From the NCBI GenBank assembly GCA_903893625.1, contig CAITND010000092.1, positions 20,302-84,301 on the forward strand: 64,000 bases of DNA, given 5' to 3'. The notes under the pieces are model-generated. The model did no database searches, had not been told where the DNA came from, and saw nothing but the letters and a program-made list of their open reading frames with translations. Of this stretch, positions 25,237 through 34,691 are shown one piece after another (positions within the stretch are counted from its first letter, which is position 1; every line of letters begins with the position of its first letter). The translations under genes and the position numbers were made by a program. The stretch is from an uncultured Oscillatoriales cyanobacterium. GTDB taxonomy: Bacteria; Cyanobacteriota; Cyanobacteriia; Cyanobacteriales; Microcoleaceae.

Positions 25237-26976
25237 ATGAAAATTGCGATCGCTCAACTTAACCCCACCGTTGGAGATTTAACGGTCAACGCTCAACGGA
25301 TATTAGATGCAGCAGAAAAAGCGTTTGAAGCGGGATGTAATCTGTTATTAACAACAGAATTATCTTTAACGGGATATCCTCCTAGAGATTTATTAATTCG
25401 TCCGAGTTTTATTGAGGCGACAACGGAAAAATTACAGCAATTAGCAATAGAATTACCGCCAGAAATAGCGGTTTTAGTGGGAACAGTTCAACGAAATTTA
25501 GACTATCAAAAAAATGGGGGAAACCCGATTTTTAACAGTGCTGCGTTATTAGAAAAGGGTGAAATTAAACAGTATTTTCAGAAACGATTATTACCAACCT
25601 ATGATGTTTTTGATGAAGATCGATATTTTGAACCGGGGTTAGAAAGTCATTTTTTTGTTTTAGAAGAAACTATTAAAGTTGGGGTGACAATTTGTGAGGA
25701 TTTATGGAATGATGAACAGTTCTGGGGTAAACGGAATTATCCTTGTAATCCTTTCCAAGATCTCGCTAATCTGAATGTAGATTTAGTGGTTAATTTATCC
25801 GCTTCTCCCTATCAAGTCGGCAAGCAAAAATTCAGACAATCTCTGATTAGTTATAGTGCTAAACGCTATAATACTCCAATTTTGTATGCAAATCAAGTCG
25901 GGGGAAATGATGATTTAATTTTTGATGGGTGTAGTTTTGCATTTAATAAAAATGGCGATAAAATATTAAGTTTGAAACCCTTTGATACAGATTTTGAGAT
26001 TATAGAATTTGATCCAAATACACAAGATTTAATCGCTGTTTTGGTTGATAATACCCCCCCTAGCCCCCCCAGGGTAATGGGGGGGACTGGAAGTGGTCTT
26101 AGGCAAAATCAGGAAATAAACTTAATTGAAAGTGAAGATCAAGAAATTTGGTTAGCGTTAGTTTTGGGGGTGAAAGATTATGTGCGAAAATGTGGATTTT
26201 CTCAAGTTATTTTAGGCTTAAGTGGGGGAATAGATTCGGCTTTAGTGGCAGCGATCGCAACGGAAGCATTAGGGAAAGAAAACGTTTTAGGGATATTAAT
26301 GCCATCTCCCTATAGTTCGGATCATTCGATTCAAGATGCTTTAGAATTAGCGAATAATTTAGGCATTAAAACCCAAACTTTACCCATTGGGGATTTAATG
26401 CAAACCTTTGATCAAACCCTAGAACCTATGTTTGCAGAAACCTCCTTTGGATTAGCAGAAGAAAACCTGCAATCTCGCATCCGAGGAACCTTATTAATGG
26501 CGGTTTCTAATAAATTCGGACATTTATTATTAACCACCGGGAATAAATCGGAAATGGCGGTGGGATATTGTACCTTATATGGCGATATGAATGGGGGATT
26601 AGCGGTGATTGCAGATGTACCTAAAACCCGTGTTTATTCCTTATGTTCTTGGTTAAATCAATATCATGGAAAAGAAATAATTCCCCATCATGTATTAGTA
26701 AAGCCACCCAGTGCAGAACTCAAACCGGGACAGGTGGATCAAGATTCTTTACCCCCTTATGAAATTTTAGATGATATTTTATATCGTTTAATAGAAAAAC
26801 ATCAATCTTGCGATGAAATTGTAGCAGCCGGACAGGTCGAAACTGTCGTTAAAAAAGTAATTCAATTAGTGATGATTGCTGAATTTAAACGCCGTCAAGC
26901 CGCACCGGGATTAAAAATTAGCGATCGCGCTTTTGGAACAGGTTGGAGAATGCCAATTGCTAAAATATTGAGTTAA
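25237..26976 (+). CDS. nadE: Glutamine-dependent NAD+ synthetase
   Basis: This 579-residue enzyme makes NAD+ from nicotinate adenine dinucleotide, using ammonia released from glutamine. The N-terminal nitrilase-fold glutaminase has the Glu of TTELSLTGYPPRDLL, the Lys of QKRLLPTYDVFDEDRYF and the Cys of VTICEDLW. The synthetase domain has the SGGIDSALVAA P-loop and GTLLMAVSNKFGHLLLTTGNKSE. The ATG at 25237 is preferred over the TTG at 25231. The linker between the domains (about residues 273-285) is coded by a C-tract/G-tract palindrome that looks like an inserted repeat. Confidence 0.95.
   Translation: MKIAIAQLNPTVGDLTVNAQRILDAAEKAFEAGCNLLLTTELSLTGYPPRDLLIRPSFIEATTEKLQQLAIELPPEIAVLVGTVQRNLDYQKNGGNPIFNSAALLEKGEIKQYFQKRLLPTYDVFDEDRYFEPGLESHFFVLEETIKVGVTICEDLWNDEQFWGKRNYPCNPFQDLANLNVDLVVNLSASPYQVGKQKFRQSLISYSAKRYNTPILYANQVGGNDDLIFDGCSFAFNKNGDKILSLKPFDTDFEIIEFDPNTQDLIAVLVDNTPPSPPRVMGGTGSGLRQNQEINLIESEDQEIWLALVLGVKDYVRKCGFSQVILGLSGGIDSALVAAIATEALGKENVLGILMPSPYSSDHSIQDALELANNLGIKTQTLPIGDLMQTFDQTLEPMFAETSFGLAEENLQSRIRGTLLMAVSNKFGHLLLTTGNKSEMAVGYCTLYGDMNGGLAVIADVPKTRVYSLCSWLNQYHGKEIIPHHVLVKPPSAELKPGQVDQDSLPPYEILDDILYRLIEKHQSCDEIVAAGQVETVVKKVIQLVMIAEFKRRQAAPGLKISDRAFGTGWRMPIAKILS
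26053..26090. repeat. C-rich/G-rich palindromic repeat inside nadE, read in frame
   Basis: ACCCCCCCTAGCCCCCCC faces GGGTAATGGGGGGGA. It resembles a common dispersed cyanobacterial palindrome and adds residues reading TPPSPPRVMGGTG to the linker of NadE without a frameshift. Confidence 0.7.
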
Positions 26977-27023
26977 TCCTAATAATTTTTATCCCTAATT
27001 ATGTCTAGTAGTAACCTTTGAGT

Positions 27024-28130
27024 TTACTTAACAACAAATATAACATCTGTATAGCTTTTATATTGTTGGTTATTAAATGACCAGTCAAGTTTGAGTTGTT
27101 CCAAATCAAAGAACTGATTATTAAGATAATTATCAATCTCGGATTTTAATAGTTGATAATCTCTCTTGATTTTCCAACTATTTTCAAGATGATTGAGATC
27201 AATAACTATTAAGAATAGCCGATTACTAGCATCAAATCTTTGAGTACCTTGTTGTTCATATAACCATTTAAGAAGGTTTCGAGGTTGTTGTATGGTTTCG
27301 GTAATAATTTCACGTCTTGTTGAAATAAATTGATGGTAAAAATCTTGTACTTTTGTTTGTGAATTTTCTGAAAAAGCAGCAATTAAATCTAATAATAGAT
27401 CCTGATCGCTTCTATTTTTATCAAAAGGAATTTCAAAGGAATTAGCTGCTTTTTTTAATTCAGACACTTCTTTAACTGTTAACCCTCTCTGTTTTCTTTT
27501 TTTCTCCATGAATCCTATAGGAAAATAGGTCATTTTGAGATCAAAAGGAACTTGATCTATAAAAAAATCTACTTGCTTGATTTTACCAATGGTTGGTAAG
27601 ACACGAGGATGATCTTTAAAAATATCTTCGATAATAATAGATGTCCAGTTATTATACCATGAACAAAGAATAAAACCTTTTAAACTATTTAATATTTCGT
27701 TTTCAATCTTTTCAACTAAGGAATCATAGTTATTTATTTTTTTAATATAATTATTGACTAAGTGTTTATTAATATCATTTTGATGAATACCGCCCCAATC
27801 AAAGACTCGCAACTTATAAAGTTCTGCCAAAATTTGATTCTCGCAATTTTTTCTTTTTATTCGTTCTTTAGCATAAATTTCATGGATAGTCTGCTCAATA
27901 ATAGAATCAGGAATTTGAGACTGAAAAGCTGTTTTCAACAGTTCTTTTATTGGCAATTTATCTACAAAAATTTTACTTTTTTCCAATAAATAAATTAAAT
28001 ATTCTTTTCGAGCTAGAGAGCGAAGCTTGAGAAAGTATAAACCATCCTCAGAGTTTGTTAATTCGTAAAATTTACCCTGATTATATAAATATTCAAGATG
28101 AGAAAAAGTATGTAAGTCATTCTTGAACAT
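27024..28130 (-). CDS. Probable type II restriction endonuclease
   Basis: This 368-residue protein follows a DNA methyltransferase gene by 24 bp in the same direction, which is the main reason for the call. A likely PD-(D/E)XK-type centre is the segment KQVDFFIDQVPFDLKMTYFP, where Asp and the D-x-K pair sit on adjacent strands. The rest is highly charged and AT-rich in codon use. The recognition site cannot be read from it. A regulatory role is less likely, because the size fits a type II nuclease and there is no helix-turn-helix. Confidence 0.65.
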   Translation of the reverse strand: MFKNDLHTFSHLEYLYNQGKFYELTNSEDGLYFLKLRSLARKEYLIYLLEKSKIFVDKLPIKELLKTAFQSQIPDSIIEQTIHEIYAKERIKRKNCENQILAELYKLRVFDWGGIHQNDINKHLVNNYIKKINNYDSLVEKIENEILNSLKGFILCSWYNNWTSIIIEDIFKDHPRVLPTIGKIKQVDFFIDQVPFDLKMTYFPIGFMEKKRKQRGLTVKEVSELKKAANSFEIPFDKNRSDQDLLLDLIAAFSENSQTKVQDFYHQFISTRREIITETIQQPRNLLKWLYEQQGTQRFDASNRLFLIVIDLNHLENSWKIKRDYQLLKSEIDNYLNNQFFDLEQLKLDWSFNNQQYKSYTDVIFVVK

Positions 28131-28154
28131 GATGAATACCTCAATATAGAAAAA

Positions 28155-29660
28155 TTAGTTACGTTTTAAAAAATATTCAGGAAATTCTACCGACCATTCA
28201 GGAATTTCAAATAGAGGCTTTAATTTTTCTAAATCATTAATACCTGGTTTTTGATAAATCAAAATAAAATCACTTTTTAAACTTCCTTCCCTATTATCTT
28301 GTATGACTGATTGGGCTGAGTAATTCATGGGAAAATATCCTATAAATTTAAGGTTTTGTAAAGAGATAAAATTTTGCTTTAAAAATTTCCAGCTATGTTT
28401 ATTTTTAGCATTAAAGAATAAAGCAAGTATACCGCCAGGTTTTAAAATACGATTAGCTGTTTTCAAAAAATCACTCATATTATTGGTATAATTCTCTTGA
28501 TTTTTATTTCTATTCTTTGCATTAGAAATTACAATTTCTTCAGTAAAATCAGGAATTTGACCTAATAACGAATTCCACATTTCGCTCAATTCTAAATAAG
28601 GAATTCTATCACCATGAGGAGGATCAGTGATAATTAAAGAGACAACATCATCAGGACATTCTTTTAAAATCGTAAGATTATTACCAAGAATCAAAGCCGA
28701 TTGAGCATTATGATTAATAACAGGTTCTAGCTCTTTAGAAATTAAGTATACTTCTTTTTCTTGGTTATCAAGAACACTTTTGATTAAATTATTGACTTTG
28801 TTTTCAAAACAATTCCAGACATTAATCTCAAAATGAAGCTTAGGTCGCCAATATCCCACTACCCAACTTCCTACTTCTATTTTATTTGCTATTTGATTCT
28901 GAGTTTTACCTCGGTTTGTGATAGCAAAAACCATTTTTGACATTTGGCCAGAAGCAGCTGTTAATGAAAGTAATAAAGGTTTTTGAATATCTTGAGGTAA
29001 ATGATAAATTTCTTCTATTAAAAAATCGATATTATAAAGAGCACGTCCAGTAAATAGATCATTTAAGGTTAAAAAATTAGTGGTATTAATTCGACTATTA
29101 TCAAAAAGCTGAATTTGACGCAAATTTTGAGCTTTATAATTTTCATATTTATCAATTAACCTATAGTCATAAGCTGTAGGTTTTCTTTCTTCACGAGCTT
29201 TTTTTGAACTTGATACATTCCAAGTAGAAATTAATTGTTCTTCATCCCATAGATAGTGACTTGCTATTTTAGCATCTTCTAAAACATAAGTTTTATATAT
29301 TTTAGTTTTAATTTTTTCGTCTAAATTATTTATAGCTTCTTGAAGTTGAACAGAACAAGGAAGATTAACCATAAGATTTGATAGTTCAATAGCAATGGGA
29401 TTAATATCAATTCCGATAAACCTTCTTTTTCTTAAAAGTGCTTCCCTTGCAACTAAACCTGAACCCAAAAAAGGATCAAGAATGAGATCATTTTTATGGG
29501 TTAAAGCGTCAATCAAAAATGATAAACACTCAATTGGTTTTTTCCCCCAGTATTTGTGAAACCTTGCTAATCCTTTATAACCTTTAGGATATTTTAAATT
29601 GTTGTAATTAATGGAATTCAGACTCTGATTAAATAAGTTGAGTTGATAGTAATTCTCCAT
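28155..29660 (-). CDS. Site-specific DNA methyltransferase
   Basis: This 501-residue protein has AdoMet motif I DPFLGSG at 62-68 after the KYWGKKPIE segment, followed by FIGIDINPIAIELS. Catalytic motif IV DPPH is at 346-349, followed by a Rossmann-type ILKPGGILALFF strand. Motif I before motif IV, with about 280 residues between them, corresponds to an alpha-like order with an internal target-recognition region. Whether it modifies adenine or N4-cytosine is not certain. It is transcribed ahead of the nuclease gene, which lets methylation come first. Confidence 0.8.
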   Translation of the reverse strand: MENYYQLNLFNQSLNSINYNNLKYPKGYKGLARFHKYWGKKPIECLSFLIDALTHKNDLILDPFLGSGLVAREALLRKRRFIGIDINPIAIELSNLMVNLPCSVQLQEAINNLDEKIKTKIYKTYVLEDAKIASHYLWDEEQLISTWNVSSSKKAREERKPTAYDYRLIDKYENYKAQNLRQIQLFDNSRINTTNFLTLNDLFTGRALYNIDFLIEEIYHLPQDIQKPLLLSLTAASGQMSKMVFAITNRGKTQNQIANKIEVGSWVVGYWRPKLHFEINVWNCFENKVNNLIKSVLDNQEKEVYLISKELEPVINHNAQSALILGNNLTILKECPDDVVSLIITDPPHGDRIPYLELSEMWNSLLGQIPDFTEEIVISNAKNRNKNQENYTNNMSDFLKTANRILKPGGILALFFNAKNKHSWKFLKQNFISLQNLKFIGYFPMNYSAQSVIQDNREGSLKSDFILIYQKPGINDLEKLKPLFEIPEWSVEFPEYFLKRN

Positions 29661-29718
29661 TTTTTATTGAATCCTAATTTATTTAATAAAGTAGTTTTTT
29701 CGTTACCTATTACAATTA

Positions 29719-30900
29719 TTATAACGGTTCAATTTCAATATAAACGCCTGTTTCCTTAGCATCAGGATCAAATTCAACACTTAACTGCGGTAAACAACTT
29801 AAACGGTCATCAATTAAGACTCCTGCACCATTTAAAGTTAAGGCATCTAAACAAGCGCCTGCTAAATTATCAATATCAGAATTAGTGCGATGATTGCCTA
29901 ATAATCGAATCACAATTGCTGCTTTTCGTAGGGGAAATTTATGGGTAATATTTTGTTCTGAAATTTGCCGATAAATTTCTACTTCGGCATGATTTCGCCA
30001 AGCGCGATAACGAGGAGGTAAATAGGTTCCATTGCTAGTGACTCTAGGACGTGCTTTAGGAACTACAACCCCAGGAATCATTAATTTAATCAATTCTGAG
30101 GTTTTTTTAGCAGGTTTTGGGAGGTCAACCGGAGGAGGTTCAGGAGGGTTAATAGAAGTAAATTCAACATCAATAATCGATTCTTTAGGATTAATTGTAA
30201 TTCGAGTGACGGGAGATTCTAATACTTCTAGTTTTTCTTGAATTGGAGAATTTTTTAGAGGGGAAGATTCAGCAGAAATCTCGGAATCAGACGGTGTTAA
30301 AATCATCTCAAACCCCGGTAGAGACGTGCCATAACGCGTCTCTACATTTGGTAAAGGGTCTGGGTTTTGAGGTGCAATTTGAGGTAATTTAGGGGAAACT
30401 ATTTTAACCTCATCCGTTGCATAATCTGGTAAAATAGGCTTAACGGGAATAATCGGAAAAACAAGGGTTTTTGCTGGCTTAGGATTAGAATCAATTGCTG
30501 AGGAAAAAACACCTGGATTTACCCCTGGCATTTTTTTTGCAATTTGCATATACATGGCGGCAGTTTGTTGGGAAAATGTAAAATGTTCGTTAAACCAAAC
30601 TTGCCAATTTTCAGCAGATAATTGAGCTTGAACGTGCAGTAACCATTCTCCAGCATTTCGCGCATGAATCAAGGCGGTTTTGGGAGACTCTAAACACTGT
30701 TGGTGTTCCTGATTAATGCGTTCTGCAAAATCATCCAAAGTGGGGAGAGGTGACTTAGAATCGCTTAGGACTTGCAAATAGGTTGACAGCATTAAATAAA
30801 AGTTTTGAATTTCAACGGGAAGTCGGTGGAAATTTGCCCCCATCCAAGACAAAAAAGGGGGAGTTACAGCGTTGGAATGGGGGTAAGATTGTTGATTCAC
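29719..30900 (-). CDS. DUF3102-like domain fused to RusA-family Holliday-junction resolvase
   Basis: The 393-residue protein has two ends. Residues about 85-130 (HARNAGEWLLHVQAQLSAENWQVWF... then QQTAAMYMQIAK) look like a DUF3102-type helical domain seen in phage and plasmid proteins. Residues about 265-393 look like RusA: P-K-A-R-P-R, then NSDIDNLAGACLDALTL and GVLIDDRLS, with the Asp residues that bind metal and cut four-way junctions. A low-complexity linker joins them, and part of it (VETRYGTSLPG) comes from a palindromic repeat. It lies beside the restriction-modification pair, in the same direction. It may be a domesticated phage recombination enzyme. Confidence 0.7.
   Translation of the reverse strand: MNQQSYPHSNAVTPPFLSWMGANFHRLPVEIQNFYLMLSTYLQVLSDSKSPLPTLDDFAERINQEHQQCLESPKTALIHARNAGEWLLHVQAQLSAENWQVWFNEHFTFSQQTAAMYMQIAKKMPGVNPGVFSSAIDSNPKPAKTLVFPIIPVKPILPDYATDEVKIVSPKLPQIAPQNPDPLPNVETRYGTSLPGFEMILTPSDSEISAESSPLKNSPIQEKLEVLESPVTRITINPKESIIDVEFTSINPPEPPPVDLPKPAKKTSELIKLMIPGVVVPKARPRVTSNGTYLPPRYRAWRNHAEVEIYRQISEQNITHKFPLRKAAIVIRLLGNHRTNSDIDNLAGACLDALTLNGAGVLIDDRLSCLPQLSVEFDPDAKETGVYIEIEPL
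30318..30345. repeat. GTAGAGACG...CGTCTCTAC palindrome inside the RusA fusion gene
   Basis: Nine-base arms at 30318-30326 and 30337-30345 flank a 10-base loop. It reads through in frame in the linker of the RusA fusion. A degenerate relative lies near 9879-9906. Confidence 0.8.
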
Positions 30901-30940
30901 CGACGGGATATTAAGATAAGGATTAATTCAAGAAATTGAG

Positions 30941-31723
30941 TTAGGTTTTGGGTGCTTCCATCCAAAACTGTAAGCTTTGTTTTTTGATATCTGATTTGAC
31001 GATAACTCCGGGTTCTTTTTGCATGGGTAGCACATCTAAAATATCCGTTTGAGCGCAATATTTCAAGTCTTCATAAGACCCTAAACGTAATAACCGTTGA
31101 CCATGACTGGCATGATTTAACAGTTCAAATAAGTTATTTTGCCATTGTAAATACAATGAAATTGCCGCAAACACTTCATCATTTCCCGCAAAATCATCTA
31201 AAGGATAACCCATTTCATTAACTAAATTCTGGGCAATGGCCCCCGCACAAGCGGTGTCTTCGAGGGAAAAATTGCCTTCCCAACCGGAACCTAACACCCA
31301 AACGGTTTCCGGGGTTTTGGTCATTAAATATTCTACAATAGCCCGTCGATTAATAAACGCAGCCGTTAACACCACAGCAGCAGCTTGAACCCGTTCTAAA
31401 CTGCGGGTGCCGTTGGTGGTGGTCATAAACAATCGTTTACCCTTCACGACCTCTGGAGTGCAACTCAGGGGAGAATTGCCCAAATCGAACCCATCTACCA
31501 TTGCACCCCCCCGTTCACCGACACGAATGCGTTTATCGGCGGGCCATTTTTCGCTCACTTGCATCAATTGGTCAATGTCGCTGAACACTTGTACCGCCTC
31601 GGCTCCCACATTTAAAGCGGTGGCGATGGTGGTTGTCGCGCGTAACACATCCACGACAATTGCACAGTCGGGGAGAATATTCGCAGGGGCTAGTTCAGGA
31701 GTATGATAGACAAAAAATTTCAC
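30941..31723 (-). CDS. comB: 2-phosphosulfolactate phosphatase family protein
   Basis: This protein of about 260 residues matches ComB phosphatases: [15 protein letters not shown] near the start, [24 protein letters not shown] and [18 protein letters not shown]. In methanogens ComB dephosphorylates 2-phosphosulfolactate in coenzyme M synthesis. Cyanobacteria do not make coenzyme M, so the true substrate here is likely different. The GTG at 31723 gives the family N-terminus ([10 protein letters not shown]). A TTG at 31753 would add ten residues. Confidence 0.85.
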   Translation of the reverse strand: MKFFVYHTPELAPANILPDCAIVVDVLRATTTIATALNVGAEAVQVFSDIDQLMQVSEKWPADKRIRVGERGGAMVDGFDLGNSPLSCTPEVVKGKRLFMTTTNGTRSLERVQAAAVVLTAAFINRRAIVEYLMTKTPETVWVLGSGWEGNFSLEDTACAGAIAQNLVNEMGYPLDDFAGNDEVFAAISLYLQWQNNLFELLNHASHGQRLLRLGSYEDLKYCAQTDILDVLPMQKEPGVIVKSDIKKQSLQFWMEAPKT

Positions 31724-31847
31724 GGTTGGGGCTGTGTTTGATAAAATTGTCAATTTTTATTGTACATAGAATTGGCTCAAAAATTGATCAGCCGATGAAT
31801 TTAATCTTAAACTGACTCCTGTTTTTAGATAATTATAGCAGAAATTC

Positions 31848-33035
31848 ATGAATAATAAACGAATTTTATTTTTAAGTAATGGTCACGGGGAGGATACTTG
31901 TAATGGGGAGATTATTAAGGCGTTATTATCCTTAGATATCAATCTCAAAATGGCGGCGGTTCCGATTGTAGGAGAGGGAAATATTTATCGTCGTTTGGGA
32001 GTTCCCATTCTGACCCCAACCCGAACTTTACCATCGGGAGGATTTTTGTATATGAATCCTTTCGTATTTCTTCAGGATATCGCATCGGGTTTAATTGGAT
32101 TATTAGGTAAACAATTACAAATGATTTGGAAAGCAGCCCCACATTATGATATTTTAATGGTGACAGGGGATATTGTTGTGGCTGCGATCGCATATTTAAC
32201 AAAACAACCCTATATTATTTTTCTGTCTGCCTATTCCAGTTATTATGAAGGTAAACTCAATTTAGGGTTAATTCTTCCTTATCTGCTTAATAGCGATCGC
32301 TGTTTAGCAGTATTTACACGGGATCATTTTACCGCAGATGATTTACAAAAACAAGGGATTAAAAAAGCTCAATTTGTGGGGACTCCAATGATGGATAATC
32401 TCACCCCAACGGGAGTCAATTTAAACCTAGATTCTGAATCTAAGATGATTGCTATTCTTCCCGGTTCTCGTCTTCCTGAAGCTAAAAATAACTTGATTTT
32501 ACTCTTGAAATTAGTTGAAATTATTGATAATATTAGAAATCAAAAACTTCAATTTAGAGTAGCTGCGGTTTCGAGTTTAATGGTAGAATTAGATGAAATC
32601 GCTCTGTCTCTAGGTTGGCAACACCAAAACGGAATATTAATCAGTCAAAATGGTTTAAATATTATTTGTTATTCTGATAGTTTTGCAGATATTTTAAACG
32701 CGGCTGATTTAGTTCTAGGAATGGCAGGAACCGCCAACGAACAAGCTGTCGGACTGGGAAAACCTGTAATTACAATTCCAGGGAATGGCCCCGCCTTTAC
32801 CTATCGATTTGCTGAAGCGCAGTTAAGATTATTAGGATTATCCATTCAGTTAATCGGAACTAAACCTGCGGATGATTCTATTTTACACCAAACTGCCCAA
32901 AAAGTGATGCAAACCTTAGAAAATCCTGACTATTTAAAATCCTGTTTAAAGAATGGGGAAGAACGCATGGGAAAACCGGGAGGAAGTTTAAAAATTGCTC
33001 AGTTTATATTAGAAACTGGGTTTCTTAAACAATAG
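31848..33035 (+). CDS. Lipid-A-disaccharide-synthase-related glycosyltransferase
   Basis: This 395-residue protein opens RILFLSNGHGEDTCNGEII, with the glycine-rich first loop of GT-B glycosyltransferases, and has IAILPGSRLPEA and a donor-binding end, ADLVLGMAGTANEQAVGLGKPVI. It belongs to a cyanobacterial group related to LpxB but distinct from true lipid A synthase. Its substrate is not known. The last codons (TGFLK) lie in a copy of the AGAAACTGGGTTTCT palindrome at 33011-33025, so the C-terminus may come from a repeat insertion. Confidence 0.8.
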   Translation: MNNKRILFLSNGHGEDTCNGEIIKALLSLDINLKMAAVPIVGEGNIYRRLGVPILTPTRTLPSGGFLYMNPFVFLQDIASGLIGLLGKQLQMIWKAAPHYDILMVTGDIVVAAIAYLTKQPYIIFLSAYSSYYEGKLNLGLILPYLLNSDRCLAVFTRDHFTADDLQKQGIKKAQFVGTPMMDNLTPTGVNLNLDSESKMIAILPGSRLPEAKNNLILLLKLVEIIDNIRNQKLQFRVAAVSSLMVELDEIALSLGWQHQNGILISQNGLNIICYSDSFADILNAADLVLGMAGTANEQAVGLGKPVITIPGNGPAFTYRFAEAQLRLLGLSIQLIGTKPADDSILHQTAQKVMQTLENPDYLKSCLKNGEERMGKPGGSLKIAQFILETGFLKQ

Positions 33036-33062
33036 TTATCGTTTAAGATCACTTCTGCACTT

Positions 33063-33208
33063 GTTACCACAAAGACACAAAGACACGAAGAAAGCAATAA
33101 TGATGATTCAGGTTGTGACGAGGGTAGGGTTTAATACAATAAAAACTGTTATCAATCTTAAATACCTCCTTGATATCTTCCTTTGTGTCTTCGTGCCTTT
33201 GTGGTAAC
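33063..33208. repeat. Widely spaced 32-bp inverted repeat
   Basis: The arm at 33063-33094 (begins GTTACCACAAAG) matches the complement of 33177-33208 at 28 of 32 positions, with 82 bp between. It fills the spacer ahead of dacB. A single related arm (TTTCTTAGTGTCTTAGCGCC) occurs near 40750. Confidence 0.75.
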
Positions 33209-33260
33209 ATCTATAGTAAAAAAAACGATTGCTGAAAACCTCTAAATTCAAAAAATGATC

Positions 33261-34679
33261 ATGAAAAAAATTGTATTCAGTTGTTTAATATCCTTATTAA
33301 CGATATCCCAACCCGTTTGGGGTCAAACTAAAAGAATCTGTCCAACGGAATTAGAACCTGCGATTAACACTATTGTAAATCGTCCGCAATTTCAACAATC
33401 TCGCTGGGGAATTCTAATTGAAACCTTAACTCCAGGTCTAACACTTTATAATCGAGATAGTCAATATTATTTTATTCCCGCGTCAACAGTTAAACTCTTA
33501 ACAACCGCCACCGCTTTACAAAAATTAGGCGCGAATTTTAGAATTAGAACCTCTGTTTATGGGGATAATCAAGGGAATGTTTATATTGTTGGCAGAGGCG
33601 ACCCCAGTTTAACTGAAACTCAACTCAAAGATTTAGCACAACAATTAAAAAATAGAGGCATCAATCAGATTAATCAATTAATTGCTGTCGATGGTTATTT
33701 TACAGGTTCAGCTATAAATTATACTTGGCAATGGGAAGATATACAAGCGGGTTATGGTGCACCGATTAATAGTTTAATCTTAAATCAAAATTCCTTAGAT
33801 TTAATTCTCTCTCCCCAAGCGGTAGGACAACCTTTAAAAGTAACTTGGGTACGTCCAGAACAAGCAACAGGATGGACAGTAGAGAATCAAACCCAAACTG
33901 TTAGCAAAAATGAACCGGAATTTGTGGATATTGGACGAGATTTAAGCAAACCTATTATTCGAGTTTCAGGACAATTAAGAGTCGGTGCTGAACCTGAACC
34001 CGTTTATGCGGCGGTTGTGGAACCTACGGATAATTTTATTCAAGCATTTAAGCAGGTTTTAATTAATTCAGGAATTCAAGTATTACAAACCTCAATTTCT
34101 CCTAATTTTTCCTATCCTCCAGAAGAATTAGCGTTTGTAGAATCTCCAACTTTAGCGGAATTAATTAAAACGCTGAATTTAGAAAGTAATAATGTTTATG
34201 CTGAATCTCTGTTAAGAACGTTAGGGGTACAGAATTCACGTTCAAACACAGTAGAATCAGGATTAAAAGAAATTAAATTAATTTTAACTCGATTAGGTGT
34301 TAATCCCAATAGTTATCAATTAGTCGATGGTTCAGGACTCTCTCAAAATAACTTAGTCAGTCCTTTAGCCTTAGTACAAATCTTAAGAATAATGGCAGGT
34401 TCTCCCGTTGGAGAATTATATCGAAATTCCCTGCCTGTTGCCGGAATAAGTGGTACGTTAAAAGGAAGGTTTCAAGACACTTCTGCGGTCGGAATTGTAC
34501 AAGCTAAAACAGGAACCTTAACCGGAGTTTCATCCTTGGCGGGATATATTTTTCCTCCAGATTATCAACCGTTAGTATTTAGTATTATGATTAACCAAAC
34601 TAACTTATCCACTCAACAACTCCGAGAAGCTATCGATGAAATCGTATTATTATTAACTCAATTAAAATCTTGTCCTTGA
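33261..34679 (+). CDS. dacB: D-alanyl-D-alanine carboxypeptidase/endopeptidase (PBP4, family S13)
   Basis: This 472-residue protein has a signal peptide (KKIVFSCLISLLTISQPVWGQ) and the three penicillin-binding motifs of S13: SxxK as STVKLL near residue 80, SxN in LESNNVYAE, and KTG in QAKTGTLTG. It trims or opens peptidoglycan cross-links in the periplasm. ATG 33261 is preferred, and ATG 33255 would add two residues. It stands alone between repeat-filled spacers. Confidence 0.92.
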   Translation: MKKIVFSCLISLLTISQPVWGQTKRICPTELEPAINTIVNRPQFQQSRWGILIETLTPGLTLYNRDSQYYFIPASTVKLLTTATALQKLGANFRIRTSVYGDNQGNVYIVGRGDPSLTETQLKDLAQQLKNRGINQINQLIAVDGYFTGSAINYTWQWEDIQAGYGAPINSLILNQNSLDLILSPQAVGQPLKVTWVRPEQATGWTVENQTQTVSKNEPEFVDIGRDLSKPIIRVSGQLRVGAEPEPVYAAVVEPTDNFIQAFKQVLINSGIQVLQTSISPNFSYPPEELAFVESPTLAELIKTLNLESNNVYAESLLRTLGVQNSRSNTVESGLKEIKLILTRLGVNPNSYQLVDGSGLSQNNLVSPLALVQILRIMAGSPVGELYRNSLPVAGISGTLKGRFQDTSAVGIVQAKTGTLTGVSSLAGYIFPPDYQPLVFSIMINQTNLSTQQLREAIDEIVLLLTQLKSCP

Positions 34680-34691
34680 ATCTCGTTGTTA

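Noticed and set aside
26053..26090. Frameshift or assembly error in nadE
   Set aside because: The frame is continuous on both sides and both domains are complete, so it is an in-frame linker insertion.
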